Below are positions 17,499-25,257 of a stretch of 64,000 bases of DNA, piece by piece. The notes beneath the pieces are model-generated. The model saw nothing but the letters and a program-made list of their open reading frames with translations. It was not told where the DNA came from and made no database searches. This DNA is from Sphingomonas yantingensis (GTDB taxonomy: Bacteria > Pseudomonadota > Alphaproteobacteria > Sphingomonadales > Sphingomonadaceae). The stretch is from contig NZ_JACIJJ010000007.1 in assembly GCF_014199325.1 (NCBI RefSeq), positions 1 through 64,000 on the forward strand. The letters run 5' to 3'. The translations under genes and the position numbers were made by a program. Positions within the stretch are counted from its first letter, which is position 1. The number at the start of each line of letters is the position of its first letter.

Positions 17499-17513
17499 CG
17501 GAACGAAACGGGA

Positions 17514-18023
17514 TCAATCGTCGGCGAGGGCTCGCAGCAGCTTCGAGTGCGTGGCGCGGTCGACCACACCGCGAAGTTCCCAGAGGTATCGCCCATCGGC
17601 GACCTCGCGATGGATCACCTCGAGGCGGTTCTTGAGTGGCGCGTCCAGCCCGACCACCAGATCGTCATGCTTGACGTCGAGGATGGCGACCAGCGCGTCG
17701 ACCACGTCGCTGTCGGGCAGATTGGCCCCTTTCGCCCACCGGGACACTTCCCAGGCCGCCGTCTCGCGGATCTCGCCCGCTTTGTTCTCGATCTTGTTGC
17801 GCTTGAAATGGTCGTTCAGCAGGTCGACCAGCTTCGACTGCTTCATCATGCGCTGGTCGAGGACGCTGGCCAGATTTTTCGCAAACTCCGCGCGCATCGA
17901 CGAGCGTCTGGCATTGATCGACTGGATGAAGACGTCGTCCACTTCGGGCCGGCGTTCGCGCGTCGCTGTCGTCGCATCGGTGGTCGCGGCACCGGACGGT
18001 GCGGATTTCTGCGGGTGGGCCAT
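17514..18023 (-). CDS. XRE-type helix-turn-helix regulator
   Basis: The 169-residue protein has a helix-turn-helix of the XRE kind at residues about 40-110 (FAKNLASVLDQRMMKQSKLV ... AAWEVSRWAKGANLPDSDVV, DALVAILDVKHDDLV). It is a candidate repressor of the prophage. ATG 18023 is preferred because GGGGAG precedes it. The promoter region carries a perfect 7-bp inverted repeat (18065-18087), as in self-regulating phage repressor genes. Confidence 0.7.
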   Translation of the reverse strand: MAHPQKSAPSGAATTDATTATRERRPEVDDVFIQSINARRSSMRAEFAKNLASVLDQRMMKQSKLVDLLNDHFKRNKIENKAGEIRETAAWEVSRWAKGANLPDSDVVDALVAILDVKHDDLVVGLDAPLKNRLEVIHREVADGRYLWELRGVVDRATHSKLLRALADD

Positions 18024-18064
18024 CGTCTCCCCTTTCGTGACGTGGACGGACGTTTTCAAAGATC

Positions 18065-18097
18065 CCTCGGATAAAGTATGTCCGAGGCGTCCTTTTG
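18065..18097. promoter_or_regulatory. Operator-like palindrome and control element copy 2 before the XRE gene
   Basis: CCTCGGA (18065-18071) and TCCGAGG (18081-18087) are exact complements 9 bases apart. AAAGTA sits between them, and GCGTCCTTTTG follows at 18087-18097. AAAGTA and GCGTCCT have the same 8-base spacing in copy 3 at 28557-28577. Binding of the XRE protein here is inferred. Confidence 0.5.
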
Positions 18098-18174
18098 CTA
18101 CGCACGCATTTCATAGCTTGCAATAGCCTAATCTGATCTGTCCCAGATTGGAACCGTCCACGTCACCGCCTCGG

Positions 18175-18489
18175 CTACGCAGCGTCCGCCAGACCGGTCA
18201 CCGTCGCCCCGCGCGCGCGTGCCGCGGCGACGGCTTCGCGACGCATGCGCATCCGCCACGAATAGACGTCGTCGCTCTCGATCGTCTCGACGCCTCGTCG
18301 CATCGTGACGTAACGATTAGCGACGATGCGTTCGAGTTGCGCGCTCTCCTCGGGCGTGCGACGCGCAGCGGCGAACCGCTCGAGCGGGCCGAAATCGTCG
18401 TGGAGCAGGTACGCGCGGATCGCTTGCATGCGCGCCTCGTCCTCGGCCCGTGCGGCATTGGCTCGCACCGCCTCGGCAGTCGCCGCCAT
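18175..18489 (-). CDS. Hypothetical protein at the deletion edge
   Basis: A 104-residue helical protein rich in Ala/Arg (MAATAEAVRANAARAEDEAR ...). ATG 18489 was chosen because further upstream the frame runs through the capsid remnant in antisense and cannot be genuine. Since the deletion junction lies only some 40 bases upstream, its original 5' end or promoter may be lost. Confidence 0.4.
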   Translation of the reverse strand: MAATAEAVRANAARAEDEARMQAIRAYLLHDDFGPLERFAAARRTPEESAQLERIVANRYVTMRRGVETIESDDVYSWRMRMRREAVAAARARGATVTGLADAA

Positions 18490-18530
18490 CGCCACCCGAT
18501 TGTTGCGGACGTGCAGGCGCAGCAGGTGGA

Positions 18531-18869
18531 TACACGCCGCGCTACCTCGTCGTGTCGGCAGACCTCGCCGAGGACGCCGAGAAGCTGACGAGCGTGATCG
18601 CCGCAACCGTCGCCGGGGACGTGAACGTCAATGCGAAGCTGGGCCTGAAGATCATCGTGATCAACGGCCTGCCGGACAAGACGGCGTTCCTGACCGACCG
18701 GAAGGAGCTCGCGGCAATCATCGCCACGCTGCGCCTGCTGTCGGATCCGGGCCTGAAGATCATCCCGCTCGACGACCCGCGTCGCCAGGCGGTGGGCTTC
18801 TGCGCCTACAACGACTTCGCCGCCAAGGGCGTCAACGACAAGGGCTGGGTCAAGATCGAGATCGCCTGA
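18531..18869 (+). pseudogene. C-terminal remnant of a major capsid-like protein
   Basis: The frame from about 18531 encodes TPRYLVVSADLAEDAEKLTS and continues to KGVNDKGWVKIEIA, resembling the C-terminal part of a phage major capsid protein. It stands directly before a DUF2190 decoration-type gene, where a capsid gene is expected. The N-terminal two thirds are missing; upstream is an unrelated minus-strand gene. No terminase, portal or protease gene is found, so a deletion with its right end near 18,530 removed the head module. The capsid call rests on pattern and gene order. Confidence 0.6.
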
Positions 18870-18910
18870 TCGGCGATCTCGACTGCCCTTCCTCATCAGG
18901 AGTTTAGGTC

Positions 18911-19285
18911 ATGAACAACAAGCGTCACGACGAAGCCAAGCGCATCGGTGCCACCCGTCACGCCGGCCTGATCGGCGGCAACCCCTACAAGTTCGGCGCC
19001 GTGTTTGGCGTTGCCATTGCGACCGTTGCGGCAGGCGAGCGCGGGGTCATCGAACGCGAGGGCGGTTATTTCCTCAAGGTCGAAGCAGTCGGCGAACCGG
19101 TCACCGCTGGCTCCGCGATCTATTTCGAGGCGGGCCGCGCCGACGCTGAGCTGCACAATGACGAAACGGACGCCGGCGGCATCCTCGTTGGATTCGCTGC
19201 GCTAGATCTCGAGGCCGATGTGCCTGTGGGCCAGGTCCGCGAGATTGAGGTGTTCATCGACAAGCGGCTGCACGTCGCAGCCTGA
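18911..19285 (+). CDS. DUF2190-type capsid decoration/cement protein
   Basis: The 124-residue product has the small beta-rich layout of DUF2190 proteins (GERGVIEREGGYFLKVEAVG, EPVTAGSAIYFEAGRADA, ADVPVGQVREIEVFIDKRL). These are often encoded beside capsid genes and cover the head surface. A GGAG-like ribosome site precedes ATG 18911. Here it has outlived most of the capsid gene. Confidence 0.6.
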   Translation: MNNKRHDEAKRIGATRHAGLIGGNPYKFGAVFGVAIATVAAGERGVIEREGGYFLKVEAVGEPVTAGSAIYFEAGRADAELHNDETDAGGILVGFAALDLEADVPVGQVREIEVFIDKRLHVAA

Positions 19286-19310
19286 TCCACCAATAACCCC
19301 AGAGCGCAGC

Positions 19311-19341
19311 GGGCCGGTCATCCTCGTGTGGCCGGCCCTTT
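19311..19341 (+). terminator. Hairpin behind the decoration gene
   Basis: GGGCCGG (19311-19317) pairs with CCGGCCC (19332-19338), followed by TTTG. Such stems after highly expressed head genes reduce transcription into the next genes. The T run is short, so it would be only a partial terminator. Confidence 0.45.
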
Positions 19342-19356
19342 GCGTAGGAGACTTCC

Positions 19357-19689
19357 ATGGGCCTCAAACGATACCTCGGTCGCATCGCCGACGTGATGGC
19401 GCCGCATCTCGGCGACGAGCTGGCGTACCACCACACCGCGACCGGCACCGACACCACCGTCGTCGGATTCCTGAAGTGGAAGAGCGACGAGAACGACCCG
19501 ATCGGCCGCCCGACCAAGCGCCAGCGCATCCCGGTGATGCGGGTGCAGAATCTGCCCTGGTCCGAGGACGACGTGGTCGGCGACTGGATCACCGGGACCG
19601 ACGACGTCGAGTGGTACGTGAACGGCGCGCTGACGCGGGCATCGGGATGGACCGACCTGTACGTCGACGACCGGGGCCCGCGCCGCTGA
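19357..19689 (+). CDS. Probable head-tail joining region protein
   Basis: A 110-residue protein with MGLKRYLGRIADVMAPHLGD at its start and a beta-rich rest. Placement between the decoration and tail terminator genes suggests a head-tail connector role, which is a positional inference. I do not recognise the family. GTAGGAG lies before the ATG. Confidence 0.5.
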   Translation: MGLKRYLGRIADVMAPHLGDELAYHHTATGTDTTVVGFLKWKSDENDPIGRPTKRQRIPVMRVQNLPWSEDDVVGDWITGTDDVEWYVNGALTRASGWTDLYVDDRGPRR

Positions 19690-19769
19690 TCGCGATCGTC
19701 GATCCACCCCGGCACAACGTCACGCACCGGCGCGCAGCGCCGCCCTGCAAACCCAATTCCCGGGCAGTG

Positions 19770-19776
19770 GCATAAG
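19770..19776 (+). promoter_or_regulatory. GCATAAG motif, 35 bases before a gene start
   Basis: The same 7-mer lies 34-35 bases before the starts at 19805, 21971 and 34080. The constant spacing suggests a phage promoter -10 element or other start signal. Confidence 0.35.
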
Positions 19777-19804
19777 ATCACAGCGATTAGCTACTATCCG
19801 TCTC

Positions 19805-20260
19805 ATGTCGCACGTTCGAGCCGATATCCTGACCTCCTTCGAAACGGCCATCGACGCCATTCCGATCGTCGCGGCCGTCTACACGCAGCCCGCTGTCCTG
19901 AACCCGCCAAGCGGCAAGGTGATGGTCGAAATCGGTTTCGCCGAGGAAGGCCCGAACGAGAAGATCGGTGGCGATTGGCCGAATGAGGTCGTGATCCGTC
20001 GCCCGCTGATCGTCGCCGCGCGTGTCGAAGCGGCCGTTCCCGGGAAGATGGACGCGAAGGTGTTCGAATCCGACGTGCTCGGTCCGATCGAGGTCGCGAT
20101 CACGAGAAGCCCCGAGCTCGCCGGCATCGCCGACGACCTGTTCCTCTACGCGACCCAGTGGGAACCCGCGCAGGACGGACGCACCCAGACCATCGAGGCC
20201 ACCCTGGCCTGGAAGCTCACCTACACCACCGCAGCCGGCGCGCCCGGCAAGGCGCTCTAA
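19805..20260 (+). CDS. Putative tail terminator/completion protein
   Basis: The 151-residue protein (HVRADILTSFETAIDAIPIV ... TQTIEATLAWKLTYTTA) looks like small alpha/beta tail terminator or minor tail proteins encoded just before the tail tube gene in siphoviruses. The position directly ahead of 20271 agrees. The exact role is inferred from gene order. Confidence 0.5.
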   Translation: MSHVRADILTSFETAIDAIPIVAAVYTQPAVLNPPSGKVMVEIGFAEEGPNEKIGGDWPNEVVIRRPLIVAARVEAAVPGKMDAKVFESDVLGPIEVAITRSPELAGIADDLFLYATQWEPAQDGRTQTIEATLAWKLTYTTAAGAPGKAL

Positions 20261-20270
20261 GGAGAAGACC

Positions 20271-21053
20271 ATGGCTGTCGCATCGCTCTCGCCCGGCCTG
20301 CTGCACCGCTCGCGCGGTCAGTCGCTGATGACCATCGCCGGCGTGACGCAGGTGGTCGGTCACTCCGATCTGGCGCGGAACATCACCGTCACCGACCAGG
20401 ACGTGAACACGAACGAGTTCTACGTGAAGACGCTGCTCGATTCGCAGATCGACGAGATGACGTGCGAGCTGACGCTGACCTTCTATCAGGTCAGCCGCCT
20501 CGCGCTGATGCTCGCGAACCTGTCGGACTATCACGCCGTCGCCCAGGCCGCCGCGCCCGGCGTCGTCATCGAGTACGATCTGGCGGACAAGGAGTTTCCG
20601 GTGATCGTGCCGCTCGAGAAGCGGATCACCAGCGGGCACATCGTCGAGGACAGCGCCGGCGTCGAGTTCATCGAGGGCATCCACTACACGGTGCATGGCG
20701 GCGAGCGCGGCTTCGGATTCGTCAGCATCCTGGCCAAGCCCGTGGGCGCGACCGACGACATCACCGTCACGTTCGACGCCGCCGCGGCGAAGGCCGTCCG
20801 GTTCAATATCGGCGAGCTCGGCAGCATCGAGGCGAAGTTCGAATTCCTCGAAGCGGTGAAGCCCGGCAGCGAAATGTCGCCCGAGTACCACTGCTACCAC
20901 CGCGTGCTGTGGCGTCCGGACGGCGACATGACCCTGATCGGCGACAGCGCGGATCCGAAGGGCATCACCGTGAAGGGCAAGGTGGTCGCCGACACGACCA
21001 AGCCCGTCGGCCAGCAGCTCGGCTTCGTCGAGACGTTCGTCGAGGCGGCCTGA
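20271..21053 (+). CDS. Major tail tube protein
   Basis: A 260-residue beta-rich protein placed before the tail chaperone genes, as is usual for the tube subunit. AAGGAGAAG precedes ATG 20271 at good distance, which decided the start. The sequence has a regular series of short beta strands (HIVEDSAGVEFIEGIHYTVH, FGFVSILAKPVGATDDITVT). The subunits would stack into the non-contractile tail. Confidence 0.68.
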   Translation: MAVASLSPGLLHRSRGQSLMTIAGVTQVVGHSDLARNITVTDQDVNTNEFYVKTLLDSQIDEMTCELTLTFYQVSRLALMLANLSDYHAVAQAAAPGVVIEYDLADKEFPVIVPLEKRITSGHIVEDSAGVEFIEGIHYTVHGGERGFGFVSILAKPVGATDDITVTFDAAAAKAVRFNIGELGSIEAKFEFLEAVKPGSEMSPEYHCYHRVLWRPDGDMTLIGDSADPKGITVKGKVVADTTKPVGQQLGFVETFVEAA

Positions 21054-21060
21054 TCATCGC

Positions 21061-21080
21061 GGGGCGGCCTCGTCCGCCCC
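21061..21080 (+). terminator. Hairpin behind the tube gene
   Basis: GGGGCGG (21061-21067) and CCGCCCC (21074-21080) form a perfect 7-bp stem with a CCTCGT loop. It has no T run, so it may protect the tube mRNA 3' end more than terminate. Confidence 0.45.
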
Positions 21081-21103
21081 GCCCATCCACCGGGGAGAAT
21101 TTC

Positions 21104-21559
21104 GTGACCTTCCAGAATCCGCTCGCGTTCGTGAAGCGCAAGACGATCCCGCTGACCATCAACGGCACCGAGGTGACCGGCTACGCCGTCGACCTCGAGG
21201 AGCTGGACGAACTCGGCGAGCGCTACGCCTGGTTCGGCAGTCAGATGAAGGGCGAGAAGGTCGACATGGACACCGTACCCAAGTCTGAAATGCTGCGCGT
21301 CGCAAACGCGATGATCGCCGCCTCGATCGCGCCTGACGCATCGCCCGAACAGCGCCGGACCGTCGAAGGATCGGCCCGCAACATCGATGCCGGAGAGCGC
21401 GTGGATCTGATGCGCACGATCATGACCAGCTCCTTCCCGAAGATCGCCAAGGCGGTAGTGGACGAGGAGGGAAACGTTTTGGCGGAGCCGGTGAAGCCGA
21501 ACCGGCAGCAGCGTCGCGGCGCCCGCTCGAAGGCTGGTGGCGCAAAGCCGCAGACCTGA
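21104..21559 (+). CDS. Tail assembly chaperone, gpG-like short form
   Basis: The 151-residue product (TFQNPLAFVKRKTIPLTING ... GARSKAGGAKPQT) stands between tube and tape measure genes, the place of tail assembly chaperones. GTG 21104 follows GGGGAGA. At 21469-21475 the frame reads GAG GGA AAC, a G GGA AAC slippery heptamer. A -1 shift there leads without a stop into 21562-21942. The fused product would be 279 residues, as in the lambda gpG/gpGT system. Confidence 0.65.
   Translation: MTFQNPLAFVKRKTIPLTINGTEVTGYAVDLEELDELGERYAWFGSQMKGEKVDMDTVPKSEMLRVANAMIAASIAPDASPEQRRTVEGSARNIDAGERVDLMRTIMTSSFPKIAKAVVDEEGNVLAEPVKPNRQQRRGARSKAGGAKPQT
21469..21475 (+). promoter_or_regulatory. Candidate -1 ribosomal slippery site G GGA AAC
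   Basis: The heptamer has the X XXY YYZ form and lies in the right phase of the gpG-like frame. After slipping back one base the new frame stays open through 21562 to the stop at 21942. Lambda uses the related GGGAAAG at the same place in its tail chaperone gene. Confidence 0.65.
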
Positions 21560-21561
21560 GG

Positions 21562-21942
21562 GTGTACGGGCACCACCCGTGCCCGGAACGCCTGTGCCCC
21601 CGTCAGATCAGCGAACTCCACGCCGACGTGATGGCGGCGCACGACCGCAAGGTCGCGCTCGACACGCATGCGCGCTTCGTCGCGTCGGCGGCCGGATTCG
21701 GTGGCGACAAGGGCGGGCATCTGCAGAAGTTCTACGAGCGGCTCGCGAACGGCGCGGACGGCGATCCGGCACAGCCCGCTGGCCGCCCGATCGGCCTGTC
21801 GGAGATCGTGGCCATGGGCAAGCGCGCCATCGCCGACCAGGCTGCCGCATCCGACGTCGAGCGGGCGGAACGTGAAGCCGAGCAGGCTGCGGTACGCGAG
21901 ATGTTCGAACGTCATCGCACGGGCGGGGCGTACGTCGCATAA
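21562..21942 (+). CDS. Tail assembly chaperone, gpT-like part
   Basis: The frame encodes VYGHHPCPERLCPRQISELH and a helical C-terminus (126 residues). A free start at GTG 21562 is possible but has no good ribosome site. The frame is open upstream to the slippery site (EGWWRKAADLR precedes), so it is most likely translated as the C-terminal extension of the gpG-like protein. Confidence 0.55.
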   Translation: MYGHHPCPERLCPRQISELHADVMAAHDRKVALDTHARFVASAAGFGGDKGGHLQKFYERLANGADGDPAQPAGRPIGLSEIVAMGKRAIADQAAASDVERAEREAEQAAVREMFERHRTGGAYVA

Positions 21943-21970
21943 GGTGACAGTGTTCTGCTAATCTTTGCAG

Positions 21971-24769
21971 ATGGCGAGCACGCAGCGGTCCAACATCGAA
22001 GTGTTCTTCCGCGTGCTCGGTTCCGACCGGGTGCGCCGGGAACTGCGCGACCTGGGCAACGCCGCAGGCTCCGCAACGGGCAGGCTCGCGAATGCCGGGC
22101 GTGGGATCGGTGATGCGATCGGCGACGCCGGACGTCAGGCGCGCGAACTGGCGCGCACGCTCAGCCTGGTAGGTGCGGTCGGCCTCGGCGCGCTTGCCAA
22201 GGGTATCAAGGACACCACCGACAGCTCCGCCGAACTGACGAGCATCGTTCTCGCGCTGCGTGCCATCAACGGCGAAATCGGGAATGCCAAGGGGCAGCCG
22301 CTGTTCAGGGGGTCGGCCGATGGCAAGCTGAGCGACGTCAACGCCGGATCGGCCCGCCAGACCGCCGACGATCTGGCCTTCGTCCAGAAGGTCGCGGACG
22401 ACGCAGGCACGTCGATCAAGAACCTGGCGCAGCAGTACATCGGTCTGCAGGCGTCCGCCGGCAAAGTCGGCGTGCCGCTCGAACAGGTGCGCGAACTGTT
22501 CACCGGCTTGGGCAACGCGGCCGTCGTGCTCGGCATCGACGACGAGAAGCTGGGCCGCGCTTTCACGGCTTTGAACCAGATCGCCGGAAAATCAGCGGTC
22601 ACGTCCGAAGACCTCAAGGGGCAGTTGGCCGAAGCCGTCGATGGCGCGATCCCGCTCGCCGCCGAAGCGTACGGGATATCGGTCGAGGCGTTCCTGAAAG
22701 CGGTCGGCGACGCGCAGATCGATTCAAAGGAATTCATCGACCGCTTCGGTCGCGCGCTGAATCAGCAGTATGCCGACGCGGCGCTCGAGGCGTCGAATAC
22801 GACCCGCGTCGCGCTCGGCCGGCTGTCGAACGCGTTCTTCCTCGCCAAGGTGTCTATCGGCAACGGGGAGCTCGACGAGGCCTTCCGTCGCATCGTCAAC
22901 GCCGCGACGCTCCTCCTGCGCACGCTCAACGCGAACGGCGCGTTCACCCGATTCGGTGCCAACCTGGCAGCTGCGATCCGCCCGCTTGCCGATCGCTTCG
23001 AGCAGGCCGTCGATGGCGGCTATGATTTCGAGCGGGTGCTGAATGCCATCGCGCGCGCCGCCAAATTCCTGGTGGACATTTTCATCGGCGTGGTGCGCGC
23101 TGCGGTGCGCCTAACCGATGCGGTTGGCAACATGCGCGCCGTATTTGCCGGGTATGGCGTCCAGCTGCCGAAGATCAGCGACGTGCTGGTCGGGATCTTC
23201 GACCGCGTATTGATGGTAACAAACGCCATCCGCACCCGCAATTTCACCGGCAACGGGTTCCTCGACTTCTTCGTATCGATGTACGCGCTGATCGAGGCAT
23301 GCGTGTTCGCGATCGGCCGCCTCATCGCACCGAAGGTCGGTCCGGGTGTCAGGACGCTCGAACAGTCCTTCGCGGCGATTGCACATTGGCTGAATCAGGC
23401 GGCGGCCGCCATCACGACGCTGGCCTCTGGCCAGGTCAGTTCCGTTCTGGACGAAACCGGCGAAGGCATTCTGGTGAACCTCGTGCAGGCGATCGATAGG
23501 GTTCGCCAGCTGATCGCATCGATCAAGCAGGCCTACGCGCTGCTATCGGGCAAGGGCGCGCCGAAGGGTGCCGACATCGACACGCAGAAGATGTTCGCGA
23601 AGCGGGACGCGCTCGGCGACCTGGTGTCGGGCCGCGAGAACCGCGCGCGCATCAACGAGAAGGGCGAGACGCTATACGACCCCGAGCAGTTCGCGCCGCT
23701 GTTCGCGGTCCGCGACATGTTGACGAAGCTGGTCAATTTCTTGTGGGATAATCGCGGTGCCATCGGCGCGCTGTTCGACGGGATCGTGGACGGCTTCGCC
23801 GTCGTCCGGGGCACGATTGAGCTGCTCGGCTCGATCATCGACTGGATCGGCGACAAGCTCGCAGCCCTTGCCGACCGTCTCGGCCCGGTGGGCAAGGCAG
23901 TCGTCGCCGTTGGTCGTGATCTCGCAAGCTACTTCGACTTCAGCAGCTTCGCCGAACTTCTGGCCTACACGATCGGATTCCTCCTCGTCATGGATCGGGC
24001 GCTCGGCGTCGTGCAGACGATCTGGAAGGTTTTCGCGGCGATCGGCGGCCTGGTGAAGAGCATGGCCGCGTTCCTCTTCCTGTCGGTCCCCCAGTTCCTG
24101 GTTATCGCCGCCATCATTGGCCTGATCACCTTCCTCGTCCTGACCCTCGTCGAGAATTGGGAATTGATGGGCGACGAGATCGGCAACATCGGCAAGTTGC
24201 TGAAAGCCGGAATCCAGAACGCGCTCGCGTCGTTCCTGCGCAGCATCGCGTCGCTGCTCGCGAAGATTCCTGGCGTCGGTGGCTGGCTCGAAGAGAAGGC
24301 CAACGCGGCGGCGTCCAACTACGATATGTACGCCGACGACAACCGCGTTCAGGCCGTTCGCGACAGCATGGCCGCGACCGAAGCGCGCAAGAAGCGCAAC
24401 GGCGGCAAGGATCCGTTCGAGAACGGCCCGCGCGGCGCCTTCGACTGGTTCAAGGACAGCGGGTTCGCCGGCACGTTCTCGAGCTTCGGCGCGAAGCAAG
24501 ACGAAACGAACAAGACGCTCGAGCAGATCGCTGCCCAAGGCGCGCCCAAGGACGATGGCCGCAGGTTCGACGCCGACCTGCGCCGTGCCGCGCTCGAGGC
24601 GGGCGGCGGCGCGGATGCGAACGGCCAGTTCAAGCGCCCCGTCGTGATCATGCTCTCCGAGGGGGGCCAGGTCGAACTGCGCGGCCGCGCCGACGACCCC
24701 ACCCTCGACAACCTCGCGGCCCGCACCGCGAAGAACCGCACCGGCCCGTCGCCGGCCTGGAGTCAGTGA
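21971..24769 (+). CDS. Tail tape measure protein
   Basis: At 932 residues this is the longest prophage product. It is Ala/Gly-rich, starts with SNIEVFFRVLGSDRVRRELR typical of tape measures, has long helices and several hydrophobic stretches in the middle and C-terminal half (about residues 690-735). Its length sets tail length in siphoviruses. ATG 21971 was chosen over an upstream TTG. The stop overlaps the next start by one base. Confidence 0.82.
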   Translation: MASTQRSNIEVFFRVLGSDRVRRELRDLGNAAGSATGRLANAGRGIGDAIGDAGRQARELARTLSLVGAVGLGALAKGIKDTTDSSAELTSIVLALRAINGEIGNAKGQPLFRGSADGKLSDVNAGSARQTADDLAFVQKVADDAGTSIKNLAQQYIGLQASAGKVGVPLEQVRELFTGLGNAAVVLGIDDEKLGRAFTALNQIAGKSAVTSEDLKGQLAEAVDGAIPLAAEAYGISVEAFLKAVGDAQIDSKEFIDRFGRALNQQYADAALEASNTTRVALGRLSNAFFLAKVSIGNGELDEAFRRIVNAATLLLRTLNANGAFTRFGANLAAAIRPLADRFEQAVDGGYDFERVLNAIARAAKFLVDIFIGVVRAAVRLTDAVGNMRAVFAGYGVQLPKISDVLVGIFDRVLMVTNAIRTRNFTGNGFLDFFVSMYALIEACVFAIGRLIAPKVGPGVRTLEQSFAAIAHWLNQAAAAITTLASGQVSSVLDETGEGILVNLVQAIDRVRQLIASIKQAYALLSGKGAPKGADIDTQKMFAKRDALGDLVSGRENRARINEKGETLYDPEQFAPLFAVRDMLTKLVNFLWDNRGAIGALFDGIVDGFAVVRGTIELLGSIIDWIGDKLAALADRLGPVGKAVVAVGRDLASYFDFSSFAELLAYTIGFLLVMDRALGVVQTIWKVFAAIGGLVKSMAAFLFLSVPQFLVIAAIIGLITFLVLTLVENWELMGDEIGNIGKLLKAGIQNALASFLRSIASLLAKIPGVGGWLEEKANAAASNYDMYADDNRVQAVRDSMAATEARKKRNGGKDPFENGPRGAFDWFKDSGFAGTFSSFGAKQDETNKTLEQIAAQGAPKDDGRRFDADLRRAALEAGGGADANGQFKRPVVIMLSEGGQVELRGRADDPTLDNLAARTAKNRTGPSPAWSQ

Positions 24770-25257
24770 TGACGATCCCCTGGACCTGGCTGACCATCAA
24801 CGGCGCCAAGCCGCTCGACCGCACGACGCGCAACGTGCGCGCTCAACTCTCCTTCATCGAGACGGGCGGAGAGATCGTGCGCCTAGCCAATGGCACCCGC
24901 CGTTCGCTGCGCCGGCGTCAATTCGACAAGTATCGGTTTACGCTGTCCGGCGAAGCCGCCCGCAAACCTGCACTCGATGGCATTCGCAAAGGCGATACCG
25001 TGGTGATCGGCTGGCCGGGACACATCGACCTGGCTGGTGACGTCGCCGACGCGAACCTGCCACGCCCGGCGATGCCCGGCTCGATCCTGCGCTTCGGCGA
25101 AGTGGACGGCATGCTGGTCCAGCTGGCGCACGGAGCCGCTGGCGTGATGGTCACGGCGTTCCGCCCGATCCTGACCGTGATCGTCGATGATCTCGACGTC
25201 ACCGAGGACGTCGCCAACGCCAACGTCAGCTGGTCGCTCACGGGGGAGGAGCGCTGA
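24769..25257 (+). CDS. Minor tail / distal tail protein
   Basis: A 162-residue protein directly behind the tape measure gene, the usual place of distal tail proteins. The start TGATG overlaps the tape measure stop; the stop overlaps the next start likewise. Sequence such as TIPWTWLTINGAKPLDRTTR gives no firm family. Confidence 0.5.
   Translation: MTIPWTWLTINGAKPLDRTTRNVRAQLSFIETGGEIVRLANGTRRSLRRRQFDKYRFTLSGEAARKPALDGIRKGDTVVIGWPGHIDLAGDVADANLPRPAMPGSILRFGEVDGMLVQLAHGAAGVMVTAFRPILTVIVDDLDVTEDVANANVSWSLTGEER

Noticed and set aside
18450..18530. Extension of the capsid-like frame to an upstream start
   Set aside because: This part is antisense to the minus-strand gene and does not look like capsid sequence, so the frame is open by chance.
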